Made by a program: the position numbers and the translations under genes. The notes beneath the pieces are model-generated. The model was not told the origin of the DNA and made no database searches. It saw nothing but the letters and a program-made list of their open reading frames with translations. A stretch of 16,161 nt of DNA from Paludibacteraceae bacterium. Lineage in GTDB: Bacteria; Bacteroidota; Bacteroidia; Bacteroidales; Paludibacteraceae. This document shows, one piece after another, positions 7,287 to 15,184 of the stretch. The first letter of the stretch is position 1. Every line of letters starts with the position of its first letter. The DNA is taken from the NCBI GenBank assembly GCA_017960065.1, contig JAGCZK010000004.1, positions 1-16,161 of the forward strand. Reading direction: 5' to 3'.

Positions 7287-8260
7287 AAAAGATAACCAGC
7301 TATTTCGTAGCCGTGCTTGCCTTGGTCCTGGTGGCCGGTAGCGTACAGGCTCAAAATGACTTTTCGCTTGCAGAACAATTGTACTCGCGTGTGGCGATCA
7401 ACCCTGCAGGTACCGGTAATAACGCAAATGTGAACATCTTTTCGCTCAACCGTTTCCAATATGCGGGCATGACGGGCGAGGGTGCTCCGTTCACCACCTT
7501 GCTCAACGTACACACCTATTTCGAGAAAGCCAAGTCCGGCCTGGGCTTTTCGTTTTCGTACGATAATTCGGGTGTGGCCTATACGCAGATGAAGGCGACG
7601 GTGAGCTACGCCTATCACCTGAATTTCGGTAAGGGCAACTTGTTCTCGTTCGGTTTGGGCTTGGGCTATGCCAACAAACTGTTCGACCCGACCCGCCATG
7701 TTTTGGAAGACGATTCCGAGCGCTCGGATTTGGGCTGGGGAGAAGAAATCGAACAAGGCCATTACTTCGATGCCAACTTCGGTATCGAATACTCCAACAA
7801 GTATTTCCTGGCCGGTGTTTCGGTAACGCACATTCCGGGCTATTTCATCAAGGATCCGACGACCTTGAACTACCTGCCCAACTACTATGCGTATTTGCGT
7901 GGATACATCCCCTGCGGCGAAAAATTCAAGTTGTCGCCTGCTGTGATGTACTATTACACGGGTAACCTGCCCAAAACGAGCAGCTCCGAAGAAATGAAGA
8001 ATACGCTGACGGCCAGCGGTGCCCATGTGGTGGATGCCAGCTTGACCGGCTTTATCGGCAAGTATTTCTGGGTAGGTCTCGGTTATCGTACCGAAACGAC
8101 CACTTATGCCATGTTTGGCGTGGAATGGAACTGGTTGCGTGTGGGTTATGCCTGCGACTTGAACTTGGGCAAGCTCAACAACATTTCGTGGACCAGCCAC
8201 GAGGTGATGCTTTCGTTCAGCATTCCTACCAAGCAACAAAAAGAATGGGACGACGAATAA
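7283..8260 (+). CDS. PorP/SprF-family type IX secretion outer membrane protein
   Basis: The product is 325 residues. A signal peptide ends at VQA|QN (residue 23). It is followed by the family hallmark: the short N-terminal QLYSRVAINPAGTG (NPAxTG at 40-44), then alternating aromatic/glycine strands such as GLGFSFSYDNSG, LFSFGLGLGYANKL and FWVGLGYRTETTTYAMFG, as expected of an outer-membrane beta-barrel. PorP is part of the type IX machinery, and SprF-like members are needed for export or attachment of proteins with type B C-terminal domains. Start ATGA overlaps the stop of the OmpA gene by 4 nt. No large adhesin or type-B cargo gene is visible in the window, so which role applies is open. Confidence 0.88.
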   Translation: MKKITSYFVAVLALVLVAGSVQAQNDFSLAEQLYSRVAINPAGTGNNANVNIFSLNRFQYAGMTGEGAPFTTLLNVHTYFEKAKSGLGFSFSYDNSGVAYTQMKATVSYAYHLNFGKGNLFSFGLGLGYANKLFDPTRHVLEDDSERSDLGWGEEIEQGHYFDANFGIEYSNKYFLAGVSVTHIPGYFIKDPTTLNYLPNYYAYLRGYIPCGEKFKLSPAVMYYYTGNLPKTSSSEEMKNTLTASGAHVVDASLTGFIGKYFWVGLGYRTETTTYAMFGVEWNWLRVGYACDLNLGKLNNISWTSHEVMLSFSIPTKQQKEWDDE

Positions 8261-8267
8261 TCGTCCC
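8247..8267 (+). terminator. Hairpin at the end of the PorP/SprF gene
   Basis: GGGACGA (8247-8253) and TCGTCCC (8261-8267) form a perfect 7-bp stem whose 7-nt loop contains the TAA stop. It is followed by pyrimidine-rich GCTCTTCTCG, not a true T-run, so termination may be partial. The stem's left arm codes for the last residues of the protein. Confidence 0.5.
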
Positions 8268-8319
8268 GCTCTTCTCGTAAACGTTTGATTATTAATAATT
8301 AGACAGAAATATACAAAAG

Positions 8320-9522
8320 ATGGGAAAAGTCTTGATCATCGGTGCCGGCGGAGTCGGCACCGTTGTTGTTCATAAAGTGGCGCAAAACGCCGATGTGTTC
8401 ACCGAAATTGTGCTGGCCAGCCGCACCAAAAGCAAGTGCGATGCTATAGCCGCCGACATCAAAAAACGCTACAACGTCGATATTAAAACGGCGCAGGTCG
8501 ATGCCGACAATGTGCCGGAGTTGGTGGCGCTTTTCAAAAAGTATCAGCCCAAACTGGTCATCAATGTCGCCTTGCCGTATCAAGACCTGACGATTATGGA
8601 TGCCTGCCTGGAGGCCGGATGCAACTACCTCGACACCGCCAACTACGAGCCCAAGGACGAAGCCCATTTTGAGTATTCGTGGCAGTGGGCCTATCACGAC
8701 CGTTTCAAAAAGGCCGGCCTGACCGCCATCCTCGGTTGCGGCTTTGACCCGGGCCAAACCGGTGTATATACCGCTTACGCCGCCAAACACCATTTCGACG
8801 AAATCGAATACCTCGATATTGTCGATTGCAATGCCGGCGATCATCACCATGCCTTTGCCACCAATTTCAATCCCGAAATCAATATCCGTGAGATTACGCA
8901 AAACGGCCGTTATTACGAAAACGGCCAATGGGTGACCACCGGGCCGCTCGAGCATCACAAGGCGCTCAATTATCCCGAAATCGGTCCGAAAGAATCGTAC
9001 CTGCTCTATCACGAGGAGTTGGAGTCGCTGGTGAAGAATTTTCCGACCATCAAGCGTGCCCGTTTCTGGATGACCTTCGGTCAGGAATACCTGACTCACC
9101 TGCGTGTGATTCAAAACATCGGCATGGCCCGTATCGACGAAGTGGAGTACAACGGCGTGAAAATCGTGCCGCTCCAATTCCTCAAAGCGGTGCTGCCCAA
9201 TCCGCAGGACCTGGGTGAGAACTATTCGGGTTGGACCTCGATCGGTTGCCGTATCCGTGGCAAAAAAGCCGGCAAGGAAAAGACCTACTACATCTACAAC
9301 AACTGCAGCCACGAAGCCGCCTACAAGGAAACCGGCATGCAGGGCGTCAGCTATACCACCGGCGTGCCGGCCATGACGGGTGCCTACATGTTCATGACGG
9401 GCAAGTGGAGCGGTGCCGGCGTGTTCAACGTCGAGGAGTTTGATCCCGATCCCTTTATGCAGAAAGTGGCCGAAAGCGGGCTGCCCTGGCACGAAATCGT
9501 CAACGGAGATTTGGAACTCTAA
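8320..9522 (+). CDS. Carboxynorspermidine/carboxyspermidine dehydrogenase (saccharopine dehydrogenase family)
   Basis: The product is 400 residues. It opens with a Rossmann NAD(P)H site, KVLIIGAGGVG (glycines 8, 10, 11, 13), and continues as a saccharopine-dehydrogenase-like enzyme, with INVALPYQDLTIMDAC, NYLDTANYEP, ILGCGFDPGQTGVY and the late GVPAMTGAYMFMTGKW. The enzyme condenses aspartate semialdehyde with a diamine (putrescine or 1,3-diaminopropane) and reduces the Schiff base to carboxyspermidine or carboxynorspermidine. The assignment over lysine enzymes rests on the neighbour 5 nt downstream, which encodes the matching decarboxylase. Many gut Bacteroidetes make spermidine by this route instead of the S-adenosylmethionine route. 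I see no confident -7 box upstream; a hairpin closes the preceding operon. Confidence 0.9.
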   Translation: MGKVLIIGAGGVGTVVVHKVAQNADVFTEIVLASRTKSKCDAIAADIKKRYNVDIKTAQVDADNVPELVALFKKYQPKLVINVALPYQDLTIMDACLEAGCNYLDTANYEPKDEAHFEYSWQWAYHDRFKKAGLTAILGCGFDPGQTGVYTAYAAKHHFDEIEYLDIVDCNAGDHHHAFATNFNPEINIREITQNGRYYENGQWVTTGPLEHHKALNYPEIGPKESYLLYHEELESLVKNFPTIKRARFWMTFGQEYLTHLRVIQNIGMARIDEVEYNGVKIVPLQFLKAVLPNPQDLGENYSGWTSIGCRIRGKKAGKEKTYYIYNNCSHEAAYKETGMQGVSYTTGVPAMTGAYMFMTGKWSGAGVFNVEEFDPDPFMQKVAESGLPWHEIVNGDLEL

Positions 9523-9527
9523 GCCCC

Positions 9528-10658
9528 ATGGACTACACGAATGTGCCTTCGCCGTGCTATGTGATGGACGAGCAACTGCTGCGGGCCAATCTGCGTCTCA
9601 TTCGCGAGGTGGCCGACCGCAGCGGTGCCGAAATCATCATGGCGTTCAAGGCGTTTGCCTTGTGGAAGGCCTTTCCGATTGTGCGTGAATACATTCCGTG
9701 CACTACGGCCAGTTCGCTCAGCGAGGCCCGTCTGGCCTTTGAGGAGATGGGCTCGAAGGCGCATACCTACGCGCCGGTCTATACACCCGAAGAAATTGAC
9801 GAAATCCTCGACTGCAGTTCGCACATCACGTTCAACTCGCTGTCGCAGTACGAGCGCTTTGCTCACAAGGCTCTTGCCCAGAAGGTGCAGGTTGGCCTGC
9901 GGGTGAACCCCGAGTTTTCGGTGGTCGAAACCGATTTGTACAATCCGTGCGTGCCCGGTTCGCGCTTGGGCATCCTTTGTCAGGATTTGCCCCAGCAGCT
10001 GCCCGAAGGGGTTAGTGGGCTGCATATCCATTGTCTCTGCGAGTCTTCGGCTGCCGACACCGAGCAGCTGATTCAGGCGGTCGAAACCAAATTTGCCCGC
10101 TACCTGACACAAATTTCTTGGATCAATTTTGGCGGCGGTCATCTGATGACCCGTGCCGGCTACGACGTTCAGCGGCTCGTGCGCGCCATTCAGGCCTTCA
10201 AAAGCCGTCATCCGCACCTGCAGGTGATTCTGGAGCCGGGGAGTGCCTTTGCCTGGCGTACCGGGGTGTTGGTGGCGACGGTAGAGGATGTGGTGGAGAA
10301 TCAGGGCATTCGCACGGCGATGCTCAACGTGTCGTTTGCCTGCCACATGCCCGATTGCCTCGAAATGCCGTATCAGCCGGCCATCGTGGGAGCCAGGGAG
10401 GGGGCCGACGGCCCGTATGTCTATCGGATGGGGGGTAACAGCTGCCTGTCGGGCGACTATTACGGCGACTGGTCGTTTCAACAGCCCTTGCAGGTGGGCG
10501 ACCGGATCGTGTTTGAGGATATGATTCACTATACAATGGTCAAAACCACCCTGTTCAACGGGGTGACTCATCCGTCAATTGCCATCGCTCATGCCGACGG
10601 AAGCCTCGAAATTTGCCGAAAATTCGGTTACGAAGATTATAAAATGCGATTATCTTGA
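9528..10658 (+). CDS. nspC: Carboxynorspermidine/carboxyspermidine decarboxylase
   Basis: The product is 376 residues of the alanine-racemase-fold, PLP-dependent decarboxylase group. Lys41 in IIMAFKAFALW should carry PLP. HIHCLCE (166-172), the phosphate-binding FGGGH (201-205), EPGSAF (236-241) and Cys306 in GGNSCLSGDYYGDW follow in the family's order, and HYTMVKTTLFNG (334-345) near the end completes the active site. It removes CO2 from carboxynorspermidine or carboxyspermidine to give norspermidine or spermidine. It starts 5 nt after the dehydrogenase stop, so the two form an operon of consecutive steps. The true substrate (spermidine is likelier in Bacteroidales) cannot be read from the sequence. 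Confidence 0.93.
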   Translation: MDYTNVPSPCYVMDEQLLRANLRLIREVADRSGAEIIMAFKAFALWKAFPIVREYIPCTTASSLSEARLAFEEMGSKAHTYAPVYTPEEIDEILDCSSHITFNSLSQYERFAHKALAQKVQVGLRVNPEFSVVETDLYNPCVPGSRLGILCQDLPQQLPEGVSGLHIHCLCESSAADTEQLIQAVETKFARYLTQISWINFGGGHLMTRAGYDVQRLVRAIQAFKSRHPHLQVILEPGSAFAWRTGVLVATVEDVVENQGIRTAMLNVSFACHMPDCLEMPYQPAIVGAREGADGPYVYRMGGNSCLSGDYYGDWSFQQPLQVGDRIVFEDMIHYTMVKTTLFNGVTHPSIAIAHADGSLEICRKFGYEDYKMRLS

Positions 10659-10675
10659 AAAAAAATCGAAAAGTG

Positions 10676-10707
10676 TTTGCATGATTCAAAAAAACACCTT
10701 ATCTTTG
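10676..10707 (+). promoter_or_regulatory. Promoter of the tRNA array
   Basis: TTTG (10676-10679), a 20-nt spacer and TATCTTTG (10700-10707) make the best match in this window to the Bacteroidetes TTTG/TAnnTTTG promoter. Transcription should begin near 10714, about 25 nt before tRNA-Gly. Confidence 0.8.
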
Positions 10708-10738
10708 CACCGCAATTAAGAGGATTGCTAATAGAAAT

Positions 10739-10811
10739 GCGAAAATAGCTCAGTTGGTAGAGCACAACCTTGCCAAGGTTGGGGTCGCGGGTTCGAGTCC
10801 CGTTTTTCGCT
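10739..10811 (+). tRNA. tRNA-Gly (GCC)
   Basis: The acceptor stem GCGAAAA pairs with TTTTCGC; the D arm is AGCTCAGTTGGTAGAGC; the anticodon arm CAACC-TTGCCAA-GGTTG shows GCC; the T arm has the GGTTCGAGTCC core. The CCA end is not encoded. It is first of three tRNAs behind one promoter. Confidence 0.96.
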
Positions 10812-10816
10812 CAACG

Positions 10817-10845
10817 GAGCGGAATCCTTTGGGTTTCGCTCTTTT
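10817..10845 (+). terminator. Strong hairpin with T4 between tRNA-Gly and tRNA-Leu
   Basis: GAGCGGAATCC (10817-10827), a TTT loop and GGGTTTCGCTC (10831-10841) form an 11-bp stem with two G-U pairs, followed by TTTT. It could be a partial terminator or a processing signal, since two more tRNAs follow without a visible promoter of their own. Its left arm could instead pair with the tRNA-Gly 3' end, which carries the same TTTCGCTC. Confidence 0.5.
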
Positions 10846-10848
10846 AAT

Positions 10849-10932
10849 GCCCAAATGGCGGAATTGGTAGACGCGCTAGTTTCAGGGACTAGTGACCGCA
10901 AGGCCGTGCAGGTTCGAGTCCTGTTTTGGGCA
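10849..10932 (+). tRNA. tRNA-Leu (CAG)
   Basis: GCCCAAA pairs with TTTGGGC. The anticodon arm CTAGT-TTCAGGG-ACTAG gives CAG, and a long class II variable arm (GACCGCAAGGCCGT) marks it as leucine. The T arm is CAGGTTCGAGTCCTG. CCA is not fully encoded. Confidence 0.96.
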
Positions 10933-10950
10933 CCTCTTTTTGGAGAGGAG

Positions 10951-11034
10951 GCACAGGTGGTGAAATTGGTATACACGCTACTTTGAGGGGGTAGTGGCCG
11001 CAAGGCCGTGGGAGTTCGAGTCTCCTCCTGTGCA
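10951..11034 (+). tRNA. tRNA-Leu (GAG)
   Basis: GCACAGG pairs with CCTGTGC. The anticodon arm CTACT-TTGAGGG-GGTAG gives GAG. The variable arm GGCCGCAAGGCCGT nearly repeats that of the preceding tRNA-Leu, suggesting related copies. It ends 14 nt before the next protein gene. Confidence 0.96.
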
Positions 11035-11048
11035 CTAAAAAACATCGT

Positions 11049-11849
11049 ATGAAATTTTGTAGCTTTGCCAGTGGAAGTAGTGGCAATTGTTATTATATAG
11101 GTACCGAAACTTGCGGTATTCTGATCGATGCTGGAATCAGCGTCAAAACCATCAAAAAACAACTTAAAAACATTGGTGTAGATATCTCGCGTATCTTCGC
11201 GGTGTTCGTCACGCACGACCATTTCGACCACATTGCGTCGGTAGGCGTTTTGGGCGAAGTGTGCCATATCCCCGTATATTCGACTCCCGAAGTGCTCGAT
11301 GGGGTGAACCGCTGCTACAAAGTCACCGAAAAACTGCACCAGTCGCGTCGCGAGATGCCAGTGGGGCAGGAGGTGCGCATCGGCGACTTGAGTGTGGTGT
11401 CGTTCCCGGTCTGCCACGATTCGTCGGATTGTGTCGGGTACCGCATTGTTGCGTCTGACGGCAGTTCGCTGACCATTGCCACCGATGTGGGGTGTATCAC
11501 GCCCGAGGTGACGGAGTTTTTGCTGAAATCCGACAACCTGGTGCTCGAGACCAATTACGACGAAGAGCGTTTGCTCGAAGGTCCGTACCCCTTGTTTTTG
11601 AAACAGCGCATTTTGTCGGATACCGGGCACCTGGCCAATCATGTGGCGGCGGCTTTCTTGGCCGAAAACCAGCATTTGGCTCATTGGAAACGGGTTTTCT
11701 TCTGCCATTTGAGTAAGGAGAACAACTTGCCCGATTTGGTGATGGAGAAGGTGCTCGCCGAGTACGAGCGCCAAGGGGTGGAGGCTGCGCAGTTGCCGGC
11801 ATTCACGGTATTGCCGCGCACCTCGGCCATCGCTCCCGTAGATTTGTAA
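11049..11849 (+). CDS. YycJ/WalJ-like metallo-beta-lactamase-fold hydrolase (probable DNA nuclease)
   Basis: The product is 266 residues and begins MKFCSFASGSSGNCYYIG, the typical opening of the YycJ branch. The zinc-binding HxHxDH motif is THDHFDH (His56, His58, Asp60, His61), with further ligands His123 and Asp146 (ATDVG). SDTGHLANHVAA (190-201) carries a further conserved histidine. Characterised relatives are 5'-3' DNA exonucleases implicated in mismatch repair, and in Firmicutes the gene is next to walKR; none of those neighbours is here. The start codon lies 14 nt after the end of tRNA-Leu(GAG) with no evident promoter between them, so the mRNA may arise by processing of the tRNA transcript. 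Nuclease activity is inferred from the family only. Confidence 0.85.
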   Translation: MKFCSFASGSSGNCYYIGTETCGILIDAGISVKTIKKQLKNIGVDISRIFAVFVTHDHFDHIASVGVLGEVCHIPVYSTPEVLDGVNRCYKVTEKLHQSRREMPVGQEVRIGDLSVVSFPVCHDSSDCVGYRIVASDGSSLTIATDVGCITPEVTEFLLKSDNLVLETNYDEERLLEGPYPLFLKQRILSDTGHLANHVAAAFLAENQHLAHWKRVFFCHLSKENNLPDLVMEKVLAEYERQGVEAAQLPAFTVLPRTSAIAPVDL

Positions 11850-11871
11850 ATTCTTATCCTTATTCCTTTTT

Positions 11872-14064
11872 ATGAACTTCAAACGATTTGCACCGAAGGC
11901 TTTCCGGTTCCGTCGCTTTTCGCGCCGGTCCGATGCCGCATTCCTTTCGCTTCACCGCGAAGTGAATATCGGCCGGGTGTCGGCACGTATTGCCGACCTC
12001 GAACTGCTCAAGTCGGGCCGCAAGATGGCGGTGGTTTCCCTGATGTGGGGTGCAGCTACCGCGTATGCGACCGAGCCCGCCGATTCGGATTCGATCCCAG
12101 ACGAAGACGAACACGAGGTGGAGCTCCAGGAAGTGCGGGTGCAGGCCCAACGCCCCGACTTCCAGTTTCAAACCTACCGCCTGATGACCCAAGTGTCGGG
12201 CAAGCGGTTGCAGCAATTGCCTGTTCAGACAGTCGCCGACGTGCTGGCCTACCTGCCCGGAGTCGATATCCGTACCCGCGGAGCCAACGGCGCACAAGCC
12301 GACCTCTCCATGCGCGGCGGCAGTTTCGACCAAGTTTCGGTCATGGTCAACGGCGTCAACCTCAACGACGCGCAAACCGGGCATTACGCCCTCAATCTTC
12401 CCATTTCCACAGAACTTGTCCAACGTATCGAAGTGTTGCAAGGCGCCGCGCCTTCGCAATTTGGCCTCAATGCCTTTTCGGGTGCGGTCAACATCGTCAC
12501 CCGCCCCGACTATCTCGTGGACACCACCCGGGTCTGCACCCGTTTGACGGGCGGCATGTACGGCTTGGTCAATCCATCGGTGGCGGCCGACTGGGCGCGC
12601 GGCGACTGGTTGGTCCGCGCCGGAATGGAGTATTGCCGGGCGGACGGCTACCGTTCGGGTATGGAGTATGATGGCACATACCTTGCCCCGGATCCGCTTT
12701 CCAAGGAGCAAATTGCCCTGAAAAACACCGATTTACAGAAGGCGGACGCCTATGTGTTCGCTTCCTGGCGCGGGTTGGAGATGCAGGTCGGCGCCCAATA
12801 CAAGGATGCCGGCGCCGGCATGTTTTACGGCTTCGGCAGCCAAGACCAGTTCGACGCCACCCGTACCGTTTTCGGCAGTGTGCGGCACCGTTATTACATA
12901 AATCGGTGGTGCTTGGAGACCCAGGCCTCGTACCGCGCCAATTACGACCGCTACGAATGGCACCGTGGCCAGCGGCTCTACGGCAACTTTCATTTTCTGC
13001 AGACGGCCGCTCTTTCGGCCAAGGTCCACTACGACTGGCACCTGGGCAAAACCTCGTGGGGGCTCGAGTTGCGCAACGAAAACCTGTCTTCGACCAATCT
13101 GGGCGACACCATCCGTCCTGATGGCCAGGTGCCCAATGTCGAGGGTTTTGATTTGAAAGACCTTCGGGTGTTGCGGCTGGTCAAGGGAGCCAACCGTTTC
13201 CATGTCAATTATTTTGTCGAACAAAGCCTCAATTACTACGGGTTCTCGGCTTCGCTGGGCGTTTCGGGCAATTACAACGCCGCGACGGGCCACCACCTGT
13301 CGGGTGGTGCCGATTTCAGCTACCGATATGGATATGCCGACCAGTCGTCGGTCTATCTCCGTGTCAACCGCACGCTGCGTCTGCCGGTGTTCACCGACTT
13401 GTATTACGACGCCGGCAACCAGTTGGGCAACCCCGGTTTGCAGCCCGAAACGGCTTGGTTGCTTTCGGTAGGAACAAAGTATAACGTGGGGGACGACGAT
13501 TTGCGGTTGTCGCTGTCGCTCGACGGTTACTACCGCTGGGGACGCAACATCATCGATTGGGTGTATGTGCCCTCCGACACGCGCCGTCCGTTCCACGCGG
13601 CCAACCACGAGCGCGTCGATGCGACGGGAGTGGAGATGTCGGCCGTATGCTCTTGCATGGACGATTATGTCAGGCTTTCCTTGAGTTACGCTTATGCGTA
13701 CCTCGATCTTGATTTGGCCGGCAGCGGCAGTCGCTACCTCGATTACCTGTCGCACAAGGCGGTGCTGGGAGTCGTCCACACTTTTTGGCGGAAAACGACC
13801 GGCTTTTCGCTTTGGGAGCGTTGGGAAACCGGAGCAGTGTGGCAGCTGTCGTACAAGAAGCGCGAAGGCGAGTACAACGATGCCGAGGGGGTGGTGCAGG
13901 CCTATCGGCCCGTATGGCTGCTCGACGGCAGTGTCTATTGGAAAAACGACCGTTTGAAGGTGTCCCTTTCGTGCACGAACATCACACACTTCCGGTATTA
14001 CGACTACGGGGGGGTGTTGCAGCCGGGCGCCTGGGCGAAGCTAACCGTGGGGTACAAGTGGTAG
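11872..14064 (+). CDS. TonB-dependent outer membrane receptor (BtuB/colicin-receptor type)
   Basis: The product is 730 residues. A plug domain (about 90-215) has VQTVADVLAYLPGVDIRTRG, ADLSMRGGSFDQVSVMVNGV and VQRIEVLQGAAPSQFGLNAFSGAVNIVT. It is followed by a beta-barrel with many aromatic-rich strands that ends in LTVGYKW, with the terminal aromatic residue expected for barrel insertion. It should take up a ligand such as a cobamide, metal chelate or small glycan using TonB energy; the substrate cannot be told, and no SusD, lipoprotein or transporter gene lies beside it. A cleavable signal (MAVVSLMWGAATAYA, ending at residue 66) is preceded by a 50-residue basic extension, described under findings. 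An internal ATG at 12025 (Met52) would remove the extension. It follows the nuclease gene by 22 nt and may share its transcript. Confidence 0.9.
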   Translation: MNFKRFAPKAFRFRRFSRRSDAAFLSLHREVNIGRVSARIADLELLKSGRKMAVVSLMWGAATAYATEPADSDSIPDEDEHEVELQEVRVQAQRPDFQFQTYRLMTQVSGKRLQQLPVQTVADVLAYLPGVDIRTRGANGAQADLSMRGGSFDQVSVMVNGVNLNDAQTGHYALNLPISTELVQRIEVLQGAAPSQFGLNAFSGAVNIVTRPDYLVDTTRVCTRLTGGMYGLVNPSVAADWARGDWLVRAGMEYCRADGYRSGMEYDGTYLAPDPLSKEQIALKNTDLQKADAYVFASWRGLEMQVGAQYKDAGAGMFYGFGSQDQFDATRTVFGSVRHRYYINRWCLETQASYRANYDRYEWHRGQRLYGNFHFLQTAALSAKVHYDWHLGKTSWGLELRNENLSSTNLGDTIRPDGQVPNVEGFDLKDLRVLRLVKGANRFHVNYFVEQSLNYYGFSASLGVSGNYNAATGHHLSGGADFSYRYGYADQSSVYLRVNRTLRLPVFTDLYYDAGNQLGNPGLQPETAWLLSVGTKYNVGDDDLRLSLSLDGYYRWGRNIIDWVYVPSDTRRPFHAANHERVDATGVEMSAVCSCMDDYVRLSLSYAYAYLDLDLAGSGSRYLDYLSHKAVLGVVHTFWRKTTGFSLWERWETGAVWQLSYKKREGEYNDAEGVVQAYRPVWLLDGSVYWKNDRLKVSLSCTNITHFRYYDYGGVLQPGAWAKLTVGYKW

Positions 14065-14113
14065 CGGCATAAGATAAGAACACGAGCGTTGCGACGACAG
14101 GATCCAAGAGCGT

Positions 14114-15184
14114 TTATTCCTCCCATTGTTTGATTTCCAAACTCCGCCAGGGATCACTGTCCGAAACATATTTGGATCTTGGACAATCCGGTCTGTCGGC
14201 ATGTAAATACATGTTCGGTACCCAGAACGGTTCATACAAACGGACATTTGCATACACCAACGACAGTTCGCCTCTTGTCCTTACCACATAAACGACACCG
14301 GCGAACCCTGTTAAATCATATAGGACTTCTTTCGGCAATATATAGGGGCGAGTATGGGGCCCGTCACTAAAGAAAGCGGCAGAATCTTCGATATGGCATT
14401 GTTGCAGGTATTCCCTTTCGTACAACGAATCCTTGACCCCCAGGGCGCCACCTATTCGTCTGAACGCTACGCCATATTCCGTTGAGTAGCAATACTTTTT
14501 AGGGTAATTTTGCTTAATCCATGCCAATTGTACGGAGTCTCTTTCCTGTTCTTGTTTCCGGTTATGCTGTTGCCATGCAGGGACTACCCACCAGGCGGGA
14601 ATAAAGACCGTCACCGCAAGTATTGCCCAAACGACAAACAATCCTTCGTTAAACGTAAGCCGGTGTTTTTGTGTGGGCACGACAACTGGAATATGCGGAT
14701 ATTTTCTCGAAAACTCCTGAATAAACGATTCGCATTCAACCGAATCGGCTCCTCTGCCAAAACAAATTGTCTCGTTAAGGCCTTTCACACGAACGGGTCC
14801 TTGGGAGGAGGGGAACCAAATTTTTAGCAACCAATCTCCCTGACCGTATTCGTTGGAGACCAACGACACCTTGTCAATGGGGATCTGGTATCGTTTTCTG
14901 AACAGGCGTCCGTTTTGATGTAGAGAAATACAGTCGTCTTGCAGGCTCACAACATCCTTTCCAACGAGTTGCCATAAAACCAAATCCACCGCCAGCAAAG
15001 CCGCAAACATCAGGAACGGCACCGCTATTAAAGAGAGAGGACTGGTTGTCTTGTTGACGACCGCTACGATGACGATGAAAATCATCGTGGTTGCAATTAT
15101 ACCGAATAGGGCGACATATAGTACCAAGCACCATAAAAGCAGGCTCTTGTTCCTTTTTCTGAAAATAAAATTATTGTTGGCCAT
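14114..15184 (-). CDS. Three-helix membrane protein, candidate immunity protein for the RHS toxin
   Basis: The product is 356 residues and belongs to no family I recognise. Hydrophobic helices lie at about 15-43, 50-74 and 181-203, with no signal peptide. Residues 76-165 look like a bacterial PH-type beta domain (VSLQDDCISLHQNGRLFRKRYQ, then IPIDKVSLV and a late CESFIQEFSRKYP), but this is a guess from pattern. The last 150 residues are soluble and mixed. The ATG overlaps the 3' end of the RHS gene by 14 nt in another frame, so the two are surely co-transcribed and translation is probably coupled. A small gene overlapping the tip-coding end of an RHS gene is the standard position for an immunity gene; a membrane location suits a toxin that acts on membranes. 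It could also be an unrelated passenger gene. Confidence 0.7.
   Translation of the reverse strand: MANNNFIFRKRNKSLLLWCLVLYVALFGIIATTMIFIVIVAVVNKTTSPLSLIAVPFLMFAALLAVDLVLWQLVGKDVVSLQDDCISLHQNGRLFRKRYQIPIDKVSLVSNEYGQGDWLLKIWFPSSQGPVRVKGLNETICFGRGADSVECESFIQEFSRKYPHIPVVVPTQKHRLTFNEGLFVVWAILAVTVFIPAWWVVPAWQQHNRKQEQERDSVQLAWIKQNYPKKYCYSTEYGVAFRRIGGALGVKDSLYEREYLQQCHIEDSAAFFSDGPHTRPYILPKEVLYDLTGFAGVVYVVRTRGELSLVYANVRLYEPFWVPNMYLHADRPDCPRSKYVSDSDPWRSLEIKQWEE

Noticed and set aside
8284..8319. Promoter for the polyamine operon
   Set aside because: TTTG is present at 8284-8287 but no TAnnTTTG box follows at the right spacing.
10933..10950. Short CCTCT/AGAGG hairpin between the two leucine tRNAs
   Set aside because: Only 5 bp and no T-run after it; it may aid processing but cannot be called a terminator.
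14065..14113. Possible bidirectional terminator between the convergent receptor and membrane-protein genes
   Set aside because: The repeated GAGCGTT is a direct, not inverted, repeat and no stem with a T-run can be drawn.
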